DNA from: Kordiimonadaceae bacterium
GTDB taxonomy: Bacteria; Pseudomonadota; Alphaproteobacteria; Sphingomonadales; Emcibacteraceae
NCBI GenBank assembly: GCA_018699075.1
Contig: JABIPV010000145.1
Coordinates: forward strand, 1 to 16,249
DNA length: 16,249 nt
Direction: 5' to 3'
The translations under genes were made by a program, and so were the position numbers. Position 1 is the first letter of the stretch. Every line of letters starts with the position of its first letter. The notes under the pieces were generated by a model that searched no databases, was not told where the DNA came from, and saw nothing but the letters and a program-made list of their open reading frames with translations. Below are positions 1 to 7,574 of the stretch, in pieces.

Positions 1-403
1 TAAAGATGCGGGTGTAGACCTTGTTGATGTGTCCGCAGGGCAAACGGTGCCGGATCAAAAACCCATATATGGACGCATGTTTCAGCTTGGTTTTGCGGAA
101 GCCATCCGTAATGTCCCTCGCATGGCAACAATGGCGGTTGGCAATATCACCGAAGCAGCACAAGTAAACACAATTCTTCATACGCGCCGCGCCGATCTTG
201 TGGCCATTGGACGTGTGCATTTGTGGAACCCAAACTTCACCCGTGAAGCAGCAGCGTGGTACGGCGCTGAGCTGGAAGATAATGATTGGGAAAAACAATA
301 TCTTGCTGGCAAAGGGCAAGCCTATAGCTTAAAAGAGAAATCACGTGCACAGCAATTAGAGTGGCAACAAAAAGCAAAACCAAAAAGCCATAATGCTGAC
401 TAA
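1..403 (+). CDS. C-terminal part of an OYE-type (salicylyl-/anthraniloyl-CoA) oxidoreductase, 5' truncated by window
   Basis: The reading frame is open from base 2, so the gene begins upstream; about 133 C-terminal residues are present. The sequence shows the end of a flavin TIM barrel: KDAGVDLVDVSAGQTVPD, then KPIYGRMFQ, the core AVGNITEAAQVN and a final phosphate-binding-type segment RADLVAIGRVHLWNP. This arrangement matches the C-terminal NADH:flavin oxidoreductase domain of bifunctional salicylyl-CoA 5-hydroxylase/oxidoreductases and of 2-aminobenzoyl-CoA monooxygenase/reductase, which hydroxylate and reduce the ring of an aromatic CoA thioester. Their N-terminal monooxygenase half would lie outside the window. 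The downstream thioesterase and beta-oxidation genes fit that role. A stand-alone 2,4-dienoyl-CoA reductase-like OYE cannot be excluded without the missing 5' part. The family is solid; the substrate is inferred. Confidence 0.75.
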   Translation, partial: KDAGVDLVDVSAGQTVPDQKPIYGRMFQLGFAEAIRNVPRMATMAVGNITEAAQVNTILHTRRADLVAIGRVHLWNPNFTREAAAWYGAELEDNDWEKQYLAGKGQAYSLKEKSRAQQLEWQQKAKPKSHNAD

Positions 404-425
404 ACAATTTAAAAGGTAGAAATTA

Positions 426-842
426 ATGTCCACATTTAAAGTTACAAGAAAAATACGCTTCGGACAAACTGACGCAGCGGGGATTACATATTATCCGCGT
501 CTTGTGGAAATGATCAATGATATCGTCGAGGATTTCTTTTCCGACGCGGTGAAGTTTAGTTATAAAGAAATGATTGTTGAAACCGATTACGGCGTACCAA
601 CCGTAAATTTAAATGTCACTTTTAAGCGCCCCGCTGAACTTGAAGATTATGTGGACTGGTATTTAAATGTGACCAAAATTGGCAATTCGTCTTTTACCGT
701 AGATATCACTGCAAAAGTGGGTGAAAATGAAATCTTAAACGCCATTGTTACTCTTGCCTATATTAAAGGAAAAGGCGGTATTATGAAAAGCCACCCACTT
801 CCAGAACATGTTAAAACTGTCATGTTAGATTATATGAAATAA
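426..842 (+). CDS. 4-hydroxybenzoyl-CoA thioesterase-like hotdog thioesterase
   Basis: A 138-residue single hotdog-fold protein, the usual size for the 4HBT family. The N-terminal motif FGQTDAAGITYYPRLVEM carries the family's catalytic aspartate (Asp16) and the G-I-x-Y-Y-P-R signature at the start of the long helix. These enzymes hydrolyse aryl- or acyl-CoA thioesters in the cytoplasm. The start is ATG with an AAAGG-type ribosome site about 10 nt upstream, 22 nt after the preceding stop, and the stop lies 10 nt before the next start, so it is clearly co-transcribed. In this operon it could release a product acid or rescue CoA from dead-end aromatic thioesters. The exact substrate cannot be read from the sequence. 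Confidence 0.85.
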   Translation: MSTFKVTRKIRFGQTDAAGITYYPRLVEMINDIVEDFFSDAVKFSYKEMIVETDYGVPTVNLNVTFKRPAELEDYVDWYLNVTKIGNSSFTVDITAKVGENEILNAIVTLAYIKGKGGIMKSHPLPEHVKTVMLDYMK

Positions 843-852
843 GGATGTTTGA

Positions 853-2913
853 TTGTCAGTCGTTTCTACAAAAACTGTAGGTAATATCGCGATTATCGTT
901 ATTGATAACCCGCCCGTCAATGCGCTATCACACGCGGTGCGTTCCGGTGTGTCTGAACAAATTGCCATAAATGATGAAAACGATAATGTTGATGCCATTA
1001 TATTAAGTTGCGCTGGGCGGACATTTTGTGCCGGTGCGGACATTACCGAATTTGGTAAGCCACCTATGTCCCCAAGTTTGCCAGATATTATTGATGAAAT
1101 TGAAATGGTCAATACGCCTGTTATTGCGGCCCTTCATGGCACAGCCCTTGGGGGTGGATTTGAACTGGCATTAAGCTGTCATTATAGAATAATGGATACT
1201 GCCGCTAAAGTAGGCCTTCCGGAAGTAAATTTGGGTCTTATTCCAGGGGCAAGTGGCACCCAAAGGTTACCACGATTGGTGGGTGTTGAAGTGGCACTTG
1301 ATATGATTTGCAGCGGCAAGCCAATTTCCGCTGAAAAAGCGTTAAAAATAGGAGCCGTAGATCGTTTGAGTTTGGATGATCTGGAAACTGAGACTTTAGC
1401 TTTTGCGCAAGAGTTACTCGCTGATAAATCACCCTTAAAACGGATAAGGGATATTACCATTGAAGCAGCGCCAGGTGCGATTGAAAAATACAGACAAAAA
1501 ATAGCGCGTAAATCGAGAGGTTTTTTGGCCCCCTTCGCCGCTATTCGTGCTGTGGAAGCTGCGGCGACATTACCGTATGATGAGGGCCTAAAAGTTGAAC
1601 GACAAGAATTTATGACCTTGATTTCTTCTTCCCATTCTATTGCCCAGCGACATTTATTTTTTGCAGAACGTTTGGCGGGGAAAGTCCCTGGAATTGATAA
1701 AAAAACTCCCCTTCGTGATATTAAAGAAGTGGCAGTGATCGGCGGCGGGATTATGGGCTGCGGGATTGCGGTTAATTTTTTAAATAAAAATCTGCCCTTA
1801 ACACTGCTTGAGGTCACAGAAGAAGCTTTGGAAACAGCACGATCGAAAATTGAAGGTATTTATCTTTCTTCTGTAAACAAAGGTCGTATGACCGATGATC
1901 AGATGCAAAAATGCATGGATCAGCTAACATTTACGACGCAGTATGATGATTTATCAACTGCAGATTTGATCATTGAAGCCGTTTTTGAAGATATTGATGT
2001 AAAGAAACAAGTTTTTACAAAGCTCGACCAGGTGGCAAAGCAGGGCGCAATACTGGCTACTAACACTTCATTTTTAGATATAAATGATATTGCGGCTTCT
2101 ACATCTAGGCCTCGTGATGTGATCGGGCTTCATTTCTTTAGCCCAGCACATATAATGCCGCTGCTTGAGATCGTTCGCACCAAAAATAGTGCAGATGATG
2201 CAATCGCAACAGCCCTAAAAATCGGCAAAATAATTGGTAAAACTTCTGTGGTTTCTGGTGTGTGTTATGGATTTATCGCCAACCGTATGTCGTCATGTTA
2301 TGGCCGTGAAGCTGGGCTATTATTACTTGAAGGCGCAAGCGTTTCTGAAATAGATCAAACACTTTTCGATTTTGGTATGCCTATGGGCATGTTTTCTATG
2401 CTGGATATGGCGGGAATTGATATTGGTGTGATGGCGCGCAAGAATATGATGGTTGGATCATATGATGACAAAGCGTTTCTAGTTCATGATGCTTTGGTTG
2501 CTTCAGGTAAAAAGGGGCAAAAAACCGGTTCAGGATTTTATATTCATGATCCGGCTACAAAATCGAAAACTGAAAATCCAGAGGTTGAAGAATTGGCGGT
2601 AAAAATTGCCGAAGAACATGGGATTAAACGTCGGGAAATTAATGCACAAGAAATTGAAGATCGCTGTATATACGCCCTCATTAACGAAGGTTTTAAAATT
2701 GTTGAAGAAGGCATCGCCCTTCGAGCAAGTGACGTGGATGTCGTCTTTGCCCACGGTTTTGGCTTTCCAAGATATCGAGGCGGGCCGCTTCATTACGCTG
2801 AACAAGTTGGCCTAGAAAAAGTATTAAAAAGAATAAATGAATTTGCGGATCTTTATGGTTCAAAATGGTGGACACCATCAAAATTGTTAGTTGAAAATTC
2901 GAGGAAGAATTAA
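853..2913 (+). CDS. Fused enoyl-CoA hydratase / 3-hydroxyacyl-CoA dehydrogenase (FadB/FadJ-like)
   Basis: A 686-residue bifunctional beta-oxidation enzyme. The N-terminal crotonase domain (about 1-190) has the oxyanion-hole segment SCAGRTFCAGADITEFG and both catalytic glutamates, Glu104 in GGGFELAL and Glu124 in GLPEVNLG, so hydratase activity is expected. A Rossmann NAD site, GGGIMG at 297-302, opens the dehydrogenase half, with the catalytic His427 in HFFSPAH. The C-terminal repeat has the FPRYRGGPLHYA segment. Domain order is that of FadB, FadJ and peroxisomal MFE1, slightly shorter than typical FadB. The start is TTG, placed 7 nt after TAAGGA; the ATG at 845 is in another frame and gives only a short peptide. 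The stop overlaps the next ATG by one base. It probably handles the hydration and oxidation steps after ring reduction or opening. Confidence 0.93.
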   Translation: MSVVSTKTVGNIAIIVIDNPPVNALSHAVRSGVSEQIAINDENDNVDAIILSCAGRTFCAGADITEFGKPPMSPSLPDIIDEIEMVNTPVIAALHGTALGGGFELALSCHYRIMDTAAKVGLPEVNLGLIPGASGTQRLPRLVGVEVALDMICSGKPISAEKALKIGAVDRLSLDDLETETLAFAQELLADKSPLKRIRDITIEAAPGAIEKYRQKIARKSRGFLAPFAAIRAVEAAATLPYDEGLKVERQEFMTLISSSHSIAQRHLFFAERLAGKVPGIDKKTPLRDIKEVAVIGGGIMGCGIAVNFLNKNLPLTLLEVTEEALETARSKIEGIYLSSVNKGRMTDDQMQKCMDQLTFTTQYDDLSTADLIIEAVFEDIDVKKQVFTKLDQVAKQGAILATNTSFLDINDIAASTSRPRDVIGLHFFSPAHIMPLLEIVRTKNSADDAIATALKIGKIIGKTSVVSGVCYGFIANRMSSCYGREAGLLLLEGASVSEIDQTLFDFGMPMGMFSMLDMAGIDIGVMARKNMMVGSYDDKAFLVHDALVASGKKGQKTGSGFYIHDPATKSKTENPEVEELAVKIAEEHGIKRREINAQEIEDRCIYALINEGFKIVEEGIALRASDVDVVFAHGFGFPRYRGGPLHYAEQVGLEKVLKRINEFADLYGSKWWTPSKLLVENSRKN

Positions 2914-3977
2914 TGTCTGATGAAAATAAAGAAGTTGCCCTTAATAAACCATGTTTAGTTAGCTTGGTCGAAGGCAAAAAATACGCTTGGTGTACATGCA
3001 AGCAAAGTAAAACACAGCCTTTTTGTGATGGTTCTCATAAAGGAACAGACCTGAAACCGCTGGTTTTTAAGGCAGATAAAGATGAAGATGTTCTTCTATG
3101 TACGTGTAAAGCAACAGCAAGCGGCCCTTATTGTGACGGTGCCCATAATAACCTTGAAGATGAATATGCAGAAGCGTCAGCGGAAGAAGTTGAAAGCATG
3201 AAGAATTCTGTGTTTGTGCCGCGTGATCATGGTGAATTCGGCAAAGCGCTTATTGATGGCGGTGCTTATGTTCTCTCACCGGATGATGCTAATAATAAAA
3301 CGGCAGGAAACCTGAATTATCAACCTGTTATTGCAGAGGTGGACGGGGCAACCAAACTTAGCCTACACCGCATGGTCTTATCGCGTGGAACGTCGCCTTG
3401 GTTACAATATAAAGGTGTTGATACTGTGCTTTATATTGTTGATGGAACAGGCACCATTGATATTGCGGGTAAGGAATTTCAGGTAGCGAAAGAAACGGGA
3501 ATTTATGTGCGGCCCGGCGAAGCTTTTCGCATTATTACCGATAATAACATGACTATATTTGCCGCGGTTTGTCCCATGTTAACGGATTTAACCATTTTGG
3601 ATGATAATACGGCAACCTTTCAAGCGGATTATCCAGAACGGGTCGTGGCCTTTGATCTGGCAACAGCAAATGTTATGGCAAATCGTTTTTATCAAGAACT
3701 TGTTGATAAAAAAGTGGGCTCAAACGAAGTAACACAGTTTATCGGTGAAGTGCCGTTATCACGGGCGGCCATGCATCGCCATCTATATGAAGAGGCGATT
3801 GTTATTTTACACGGATTTGGCCGTATGTGGACGGGGAAAAAATGGGCTGAAGTAAAACTGGGCGATGTTATTTTCCTTCCTCACAGACAAGGTCATTCAG
3901 TCGAATGTACAGATAAAAATGGCATGCGTTTAATGGGCGTATTTTACCCGTCCGGCAGTCCCGCAATAAATTACTAG
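2913..3977 (+). CDS. Tandem CDGSH iron-sulfur domains fused to a bicupin, function unknown
   Basis: A 354-residue protein with an uncommon architecture. Two CDGSH (mitoNEET-type) 2Fe-2S motifs are intact: C27-x-C29 to C38-D-G-S-H42 and C63-x-C65 to C74-D-G-A-H78, each fitting C-x-C-x2-[ST]-x3-P-x-C-D-G-[SA]-H, so two clusters with 3-Cys/1-His ligation are expected. Two cupin barrels follow. The first (about 140-225) has no HxH metal motif. The second (about 270-350) has His288, His290 and Glu294 (HxHx3E) and His328, a normal mononuclear metal site. The ATG shares one base with the preceding stop (TAATG), which suggests translational coupling, and GAGGAAG lies upstream. The arrangement could be an oxygenase or hydrolase with a built-in electron or redox module. 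No known enzyme is assigned; domain calls are secure, function is open. Confidence 0.85.
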   Translation: MSDENKEVALNKPCLVSLVEGKKYAWCTCKQSKTQPFCDGSHKGTDLKPLVFKADKDEDVLLCTCKATASGPYCDGAHNNLEDEYAEASAEEVESMKNSVFVPRDHGEFGKALIDGGAYVLSPDDANNKTAGNLNYQPVIAEVDGATKLSLHRMVLSRGTSPWLQYKGVDTVLYIVDGTGTIDIAGKEFQVAKETGIYVRPGEAFRIITDNNMTIFAAVCPMLTDLTILDDNTATFQADYPERVVAFDLATANVMANRFYQELVDKKVGSNEVTQFIGEVPLSRAAMHRHLYEEAIVILHGFGRMWTGKKWAEVKLGDVIFLPHRQGHSVECTDKNGMRLMGVFYPSGSPAINY

Positions 3978-3985
3978 GAATATTA

Positions 3986-5125
3986 ATGAAAACAATGGCT
4001 GAATATAGGGAACACTTCCCAATTTTTAAAAACACTGTATATATTAACAGTTGTTCTTATGCGGCACTTTCCAATGAAGTTGAAAATGCCTTTTTGGAAT
4101 ATCTAAAAGATCGCCATGAAGTAGGTGCGGATTGGATTAACTGGTGTGATCGCCTGGAACGTGTTCGCGCGTTATTTGCAAAGTTGCTCGGGGCAAAGGC
4201 TGATGAAATTGCCGTTACTACGTCAGCATCCGCATCCTTAAGTGCTATTTCCAGCAGTTTAGATTTTTCAGGTACACGGAAAAAAATCATCACAACTGAT
4301 CTGGCCTTTCCTACCGAAGCACAAGCTTGGCATGCTCTAAAAAAGCATGGTGCTGAAGTGGTTCATGTGAAAGAAAAAAATGGCATGATTGACCTAGATG
4401 ATCTTGAACGTCTTGTTGATGATCAAACTCTACTTGTCGCTGTTCCGCTTGTTTGTTATCGAAATGGTGCTCTTGCCGATGTGCCGTCAATCCGTAATAT
4501 TGCCAGATCAGCTGGTGCCATGATCCTGGTTGATGCCTATCAAGGGGTAGGTGCAGTGCCAATTGATGTGGAGCAGTGGGATGTGGATTTCATTGTTGGT
4601 GGATCTCTTAAATATTTACTTTCGACGGCGGGTGTTGGGTTTTTATATGTCCGTGAAGGGCTAATTGAACAATCCCAACCTACCCAAACAGGCTGGTTTG
4701 CCCAGGAAGACATCCATGCCATGCTAATCCATGATAATATTCCTGCCAGAAATGCGAGACGTTTTGAACAAGGTACGCCGTCAGTGCCAAATCTTTATGC
4801 AGTTGAAGCGGGACTAACTATGATTTTAGAAATCGGCGTTAAAAACATCCGCGCCCATGTAGCAGCTTTAAACGAACGTCTTAAAGAAGGCGTGAACAGA
4901 ATCGGTGGGAAATTAATGTCACCAGAGAACCCAGAACATCACGGTGCAATGATCACCATAGCTTCCAATGATGAATATGGTTTGGTTGCGAAACTGGCTG
5001 AAAATGATATAATTGCCTCTAGCCGCGATGGAAATCTGCGGATTTCAGCCCATTTTTACAATAATAACCATGATATTGATGCCGTGATAGGGGCGTTAGA
5101 AGCAAATAAGAGTTTGCTCGCCTGA
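3986..5125 (+). CDS. Kynureninase-like class V PLP-dependent enzyme
   Basis: A 379-residue fold-type I, class V aminotransferase-family protein, a little shorter than typical kynureninases. The cofactor aspartate is in LVDAYQGVGAVPIDV (Asp183) and the Schiff-base lysine is in GGSLKYLLS (Lys209), followed by GVGFLYV. The QTGWFAQEDIHAM segment (about 234-246) and the C-terminal LRISAHFYNNNHDID (Arg353 as probable carboxylate anchor) resemble kynureninase and cysteine desulfurase-like relatives. It starts 8 nt after the previous stop, behind AGGAATATTA. Kynureninase makes anthranilate from kynurenine, which would fit an anthraniloyl-CoA operon, but a transaminase, lyase or desulfurase acting on a pathway amino intermediate is equally open. 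Family confidence is high, reaction confidence low. Confidence 0.8.
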   Translation: MKTMAEYREHFPIFKNTVYINSCSYAALSNEVENAFLEYLKDRHEVGADWINWCDRLERVRALFAKLLGAKADEIAVTTSASASLSAISSSLDFSGTRKKIITTDLAFPTEAQAWHALKKHGAEVVHVKEKNGMIDLDDLERLVDDQTLLVAVPLVCYRNGALADVPSIRNIARSAGAMILVDAYQGVGAVPIDVEQWDVDFIVGGSLKYLLSTAGVGFLYVREGLIEQSQPTQTGWFAQEDIHAMLIHDNIPARNARRFEQGTPSVPNLYAVEAGLTMILEIGVKNIRAHVAALNERLKEGVNRIGGKLMSPENPEHHGAMITIASNDEYGLVAKLAENDIIASSRDGNLRISAHFYNNNHDIDAVIGALEANKSLLA

Positions 5126-5132
5126 TTTTTGA

Positions 5133-5160
5133 TTGACTTCAAAGTGTTTAAAGCTAGAAT
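5133..5160 (+). promoter_or_regulatory. Sigma70-type promoter for the E1-nhaA operon
   Basis: TTGACT (5133-5138) and TAGAAT (5155-5160) are separated by 16 bp, each close to the sigma70 consensus. The predicted start point is near 5167, about 60 nt before the E1 start codon. The promoter begins 7 bp after the kynureninase-like stop codon, which marks a transcriptional boundary even though all genes point the same way. Confidence 0.6.
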
Positions 5161-5168
5161 GTAAAAAT

Positions 5169-5184
5169 GTTACTGTGCAGTAAC
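5169..5184. promoter_or_regulatory. Palindromic operator GTTACTG-TG-CAGTAAC
   Basis: A perfect inverted repeat with 7-bp arms GTTACTG and CAGTAAC and a 2-bp centre. It starts within a few bases of the predicted transcription start of the E1-nhaA promoter, the classic position for a repressor site. Its form suits a dimeric MarR, GntR or TetR-type regulator; no such regulator gene lies beside it. The regulator is unknown. Confidence 0.6.
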
Positions 5185-5227
5185 CAAAACATTATAAGCA
5201 TTTTTAAACACGAATAGAGAAAACGTC

Positions 5228-7561
5228 ATGGCATCCAATAAACCGGATTTAGAAACTTTAAAACTTCTAGAGAAGAAAGTATTATGGCTTGCCAGCTATA
5301 TGATCCATAACGCCAATCATTTGCGTCCTTCACGTGATGGTTTGAAAATTGGTGGACATCAGGCGTCATCGTCTTCTCTTGCAACCATTATGACGGCATT
5401 ATATTTCCATACATTACGTGTGGAAGATCGGATTGCTGTTAAACCTCATGCATCACCGATCATGCATGCGATTATGTATCTTATGGACCGTCAAACCAAA
5501 GAAAAAATGCTTAATTTCCGTGGTTTTGGTGGGGCACAGTCTTATCCTTCAATGACCAAAGACACTACGGATGTGGATTTTTCAACAGGTTCTGTGGGCA
5601 TGGGGGTTGCCGCCACTTTATTTAATACCATCGTGCAAGATTATATGTTCGATCATAACTGGCACGGGGAACAATCCATGGGTCGGATGATTGCCCTTGC
5701 GGGGGATGCAGAGTTCGATGAAGGAAATATTTTTGAAGGCTTGCTCGAAGGCTGGAAACATGACGCGAGAAATCTTTGGTGGGTGATCGATTATAACCGC
5801 CAAAGCTTGGACGCTGTTGTTGATGATGCTCTATTTGAACGGATCAGTGGTGTGTTTGATAGTTTGGGTTGGAATGTATCCACCTTAAAATATGGACGTA
5901 AATTACAAGCGGCTAAAGAAGGCCCCGCCGGTGAAGCGATCTTAAACTGGATTGATAAATGTCCAAATCAGGTATATTCGGCACTGACATATCAGGGCGG
6001 ACCAGAATGGCGTAAAAATCTTGATTGCGATCTTAAAGGCACATCTGGCATTAAAGAATTTTTGGATAGTCACGATGATGATGCCCTAGCGAGTGTTATG
6101 ACTAATTTAGGGGGCCATGATCTTGAGACTTTGACGTCTTCTTTTGAAGAAGCGGGCGATAATGAACAACCACAATGTTTTATTGCTTACACGGTTAAAG
6201 GGATGGGCCTTCCGCTTGCAGGGCATAAAGATAATCATGCCGGGTTAATGAGTGTCGGCCAAATGGCTGAATTTCAAAAATCACAAAAAGTTATTCCTGG
6301 TGAAGAATGGGATAAGTTTGCGGGTATCGCTGAAGATAAAGATAAACAAAAAATGCAGTTTATCATTGATAATTGCGATTATCAGAAACGTGCGAGAGAG
6401 AAAAAGAAAGCGGCCCTGATTGATATTCCGTCTATTGGTATTCCAAAAGACGAGATGCAATCTACACAGGAAGCATTTGGTAAGATTATGTTTGAACTTG
6501 CCAAAGGGACCAGTGAAATGTCAAACCGAATTGTCACTACCAGCCCAGATGTGACATCATCAACCAATTTGGGGCCGTGGGTGAACCGTCGTAAATTATA
6601 TGACCGTGAAGAAGTGAAGGATGTGTTTAAAGATAAACGAATTCCCAGCGCGCAAATTTGGCGTAAAGGCCCAAGCGGACAGCATATTGAACTTGGCATT
6701 GCTGAAAACAATCTATTTTCATTGCTTGGACAATTAGGACTTACAAATGTTCATTTTGGAGAGCGTTTATTTCCTGTTGGTACGCTTTATGACCCTTTCA
6801 TCAATCGTGGTCTGGACGCTCTTAATTATGCAGCATATCAAGGTGCTCGTTTTATGTTGGTGGCGACACCTTCCGGAATTTCACTTGGACCAGAAGGAGG
6901 CGCCCATCAATCAATAGGTACGCCACTTGTGGGTCTCTCACAGCCCGGTTTGGTATCGCTTGAACCCGCTTATGCAGACGAGCTTGCCACATTGATGGAA
7001 TGGGGTTTTGACCATATGCAACAGGATGACGGCGCATCAGTTTATTTGCGTCTTTCAACCCGTAAGATTGAACAATTGCCCCGGACGTTAACGGCTGCTG
7101 ATAAACAGAATATCATCAAAGGTGCTTACTGGTTAAGAAAACCAACCAAAAGCACTACAAAAGCAATTGTTTATACAGGCGTGGTTGCCCCAGAAGTAAT
7201 GGGTGCTGTGCAGGATTTACAACAAGAAAATAAAGATATGGCCGTGCTCGCCGTAACCTCATCAGATATCCTTTATAGTGATTGGTCTGCGGCGCGTCGT
7301 AAGAGTGCAATAGAAAAAATAAAAAGTGTTTCCCACATTGAAAAACTAATTGGCCAATTGGCGAGAGACTGTGAAGTGGTAACGGTTTGTGACGGGCACC
7401 CACTAAACCTTTCTTGGCTCGGAAGTATTTATGGTAACCCTGTCGTTCCGCTTGGTGTTGAAGCCTTTGGCCAAACGGGCGACTTAATCGACCTATATGA
7501 ATATTTTAAAATCGACAGTGCTGCAATTGTTGCCGCACATGGTCGCTTAAAACGAAATTAA
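5228..7561 (+). CDS. Homodimeric-type 2-oxoacid dehydrogenase E1 (AceE/MdeB-like, transketolase family)
   Basis: A 777-residue thiamine-diphosphate enzyme with the transketolase-family layout. The N-terminal part has GGHQASSSS (42-50). The ThDP/Mg motif is GDAEFDEGN at 159-167 with Asn190 in WWVIDYN. A KGMGLPLAGHKDNHAG segment (324-339) corresponds to the AceE active-site loop with its histidine. The central pyrimidine-binding domain has the catalytic-type glutamate in HIELGIAENN (Glu493) and GPEGGAHQS. It is shorter than typical AceE (near 890 residues), closer to MdeB-like E1 proteins proposed to act on 2-oxobutyrate. No E2 or E3 gene is in the window, so the acyltransferase partner must be elsewhere. 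It has its own promoter and operator, and nhaA follows 13 nt downstream. The family is certain; the oxoacid is not. Confidence 0.85.
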   Translation: MASNKPDLETLKLLEKKVLWLASYMIHNANHLRPSRDGLKIGGHQASSSSLATIMTALYFHTLRVEDRIAVKPHASPIMHAIMYLMDRQTKEKMLNFRGFGGAQSYPSMTKDTTDVDFSTGSVGMGVAATLFNTIVQDYMFDHNWHGEQSMGRMIALAGDAEFDEGNIFEGLLEGWKHDARNLWWVIDYNRQSLDAVVDDALFERISGVFDSLGWNVSTLKYGRKLQAAKEGPAGEAILNWIDKCPNQVYSALTYQGGPEWRKNLDCDLKGTSGIKEFLDSHDDDALASVMTNLGGHDLETLTSSFEEAGDNEQPQCFIAYTVKGMGLPLAGHKDNHAGLMSVGQMAEFQKSQKVIPGEEWDKFAGIAEDKDKQKMQFIIDNCDYQKRAREKKKAALIDIPSIGIPKDEMQSTQEAFGKIMFELAKGTSEMSNRIVTTSPDVTSSTNLGPWVNRRKLYDREEVKDVFKDKRIPSAQIWRKGPSGQHIELGIAENNLFSLLGQLGLTNVHFGERLFPVGTLYDPFINRGLDALNYAAYQGARFMLVATPSGISLGPEGGAHQSIGTPLVGLSQPGLVSLEPAYADELATLMEWGFDHMQQDDGASVYLRLSTRKIEQLPRTLTAADKQNIIKGAYWLRKPTKSTTKAIVYTGVVAPEVMGAVQDLQQENKDMAVLAVTSSDILYSDWSAARRKSAIEKIKSVSHIEKLIGQLARDCEVVTVCDGHPLNLSWLGSIYGNPVVPLGVEAFGQTGDLIDLYEYFKIDSAAIVAAHGRLKRN

Positions 7562-7574
7562 CCCAGGAAAAGCA

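Noticed and set aside
1182..1817. 211-codon open frame on the - strand
   Set aside because: It lies wholly inside the hydratase/dehydrogenase fusion, whose catalytic motifs are intact in the + frame; the antisense translation has no recognisable motif.
5101..5130. AGCAAA/TTTGCT stem with a later T-run as terminator of region 1
   Set aside because: Only 6 bp, with the T-run 7 nt away from the stem and most of the hairpin in coding sequence; too weak to call.
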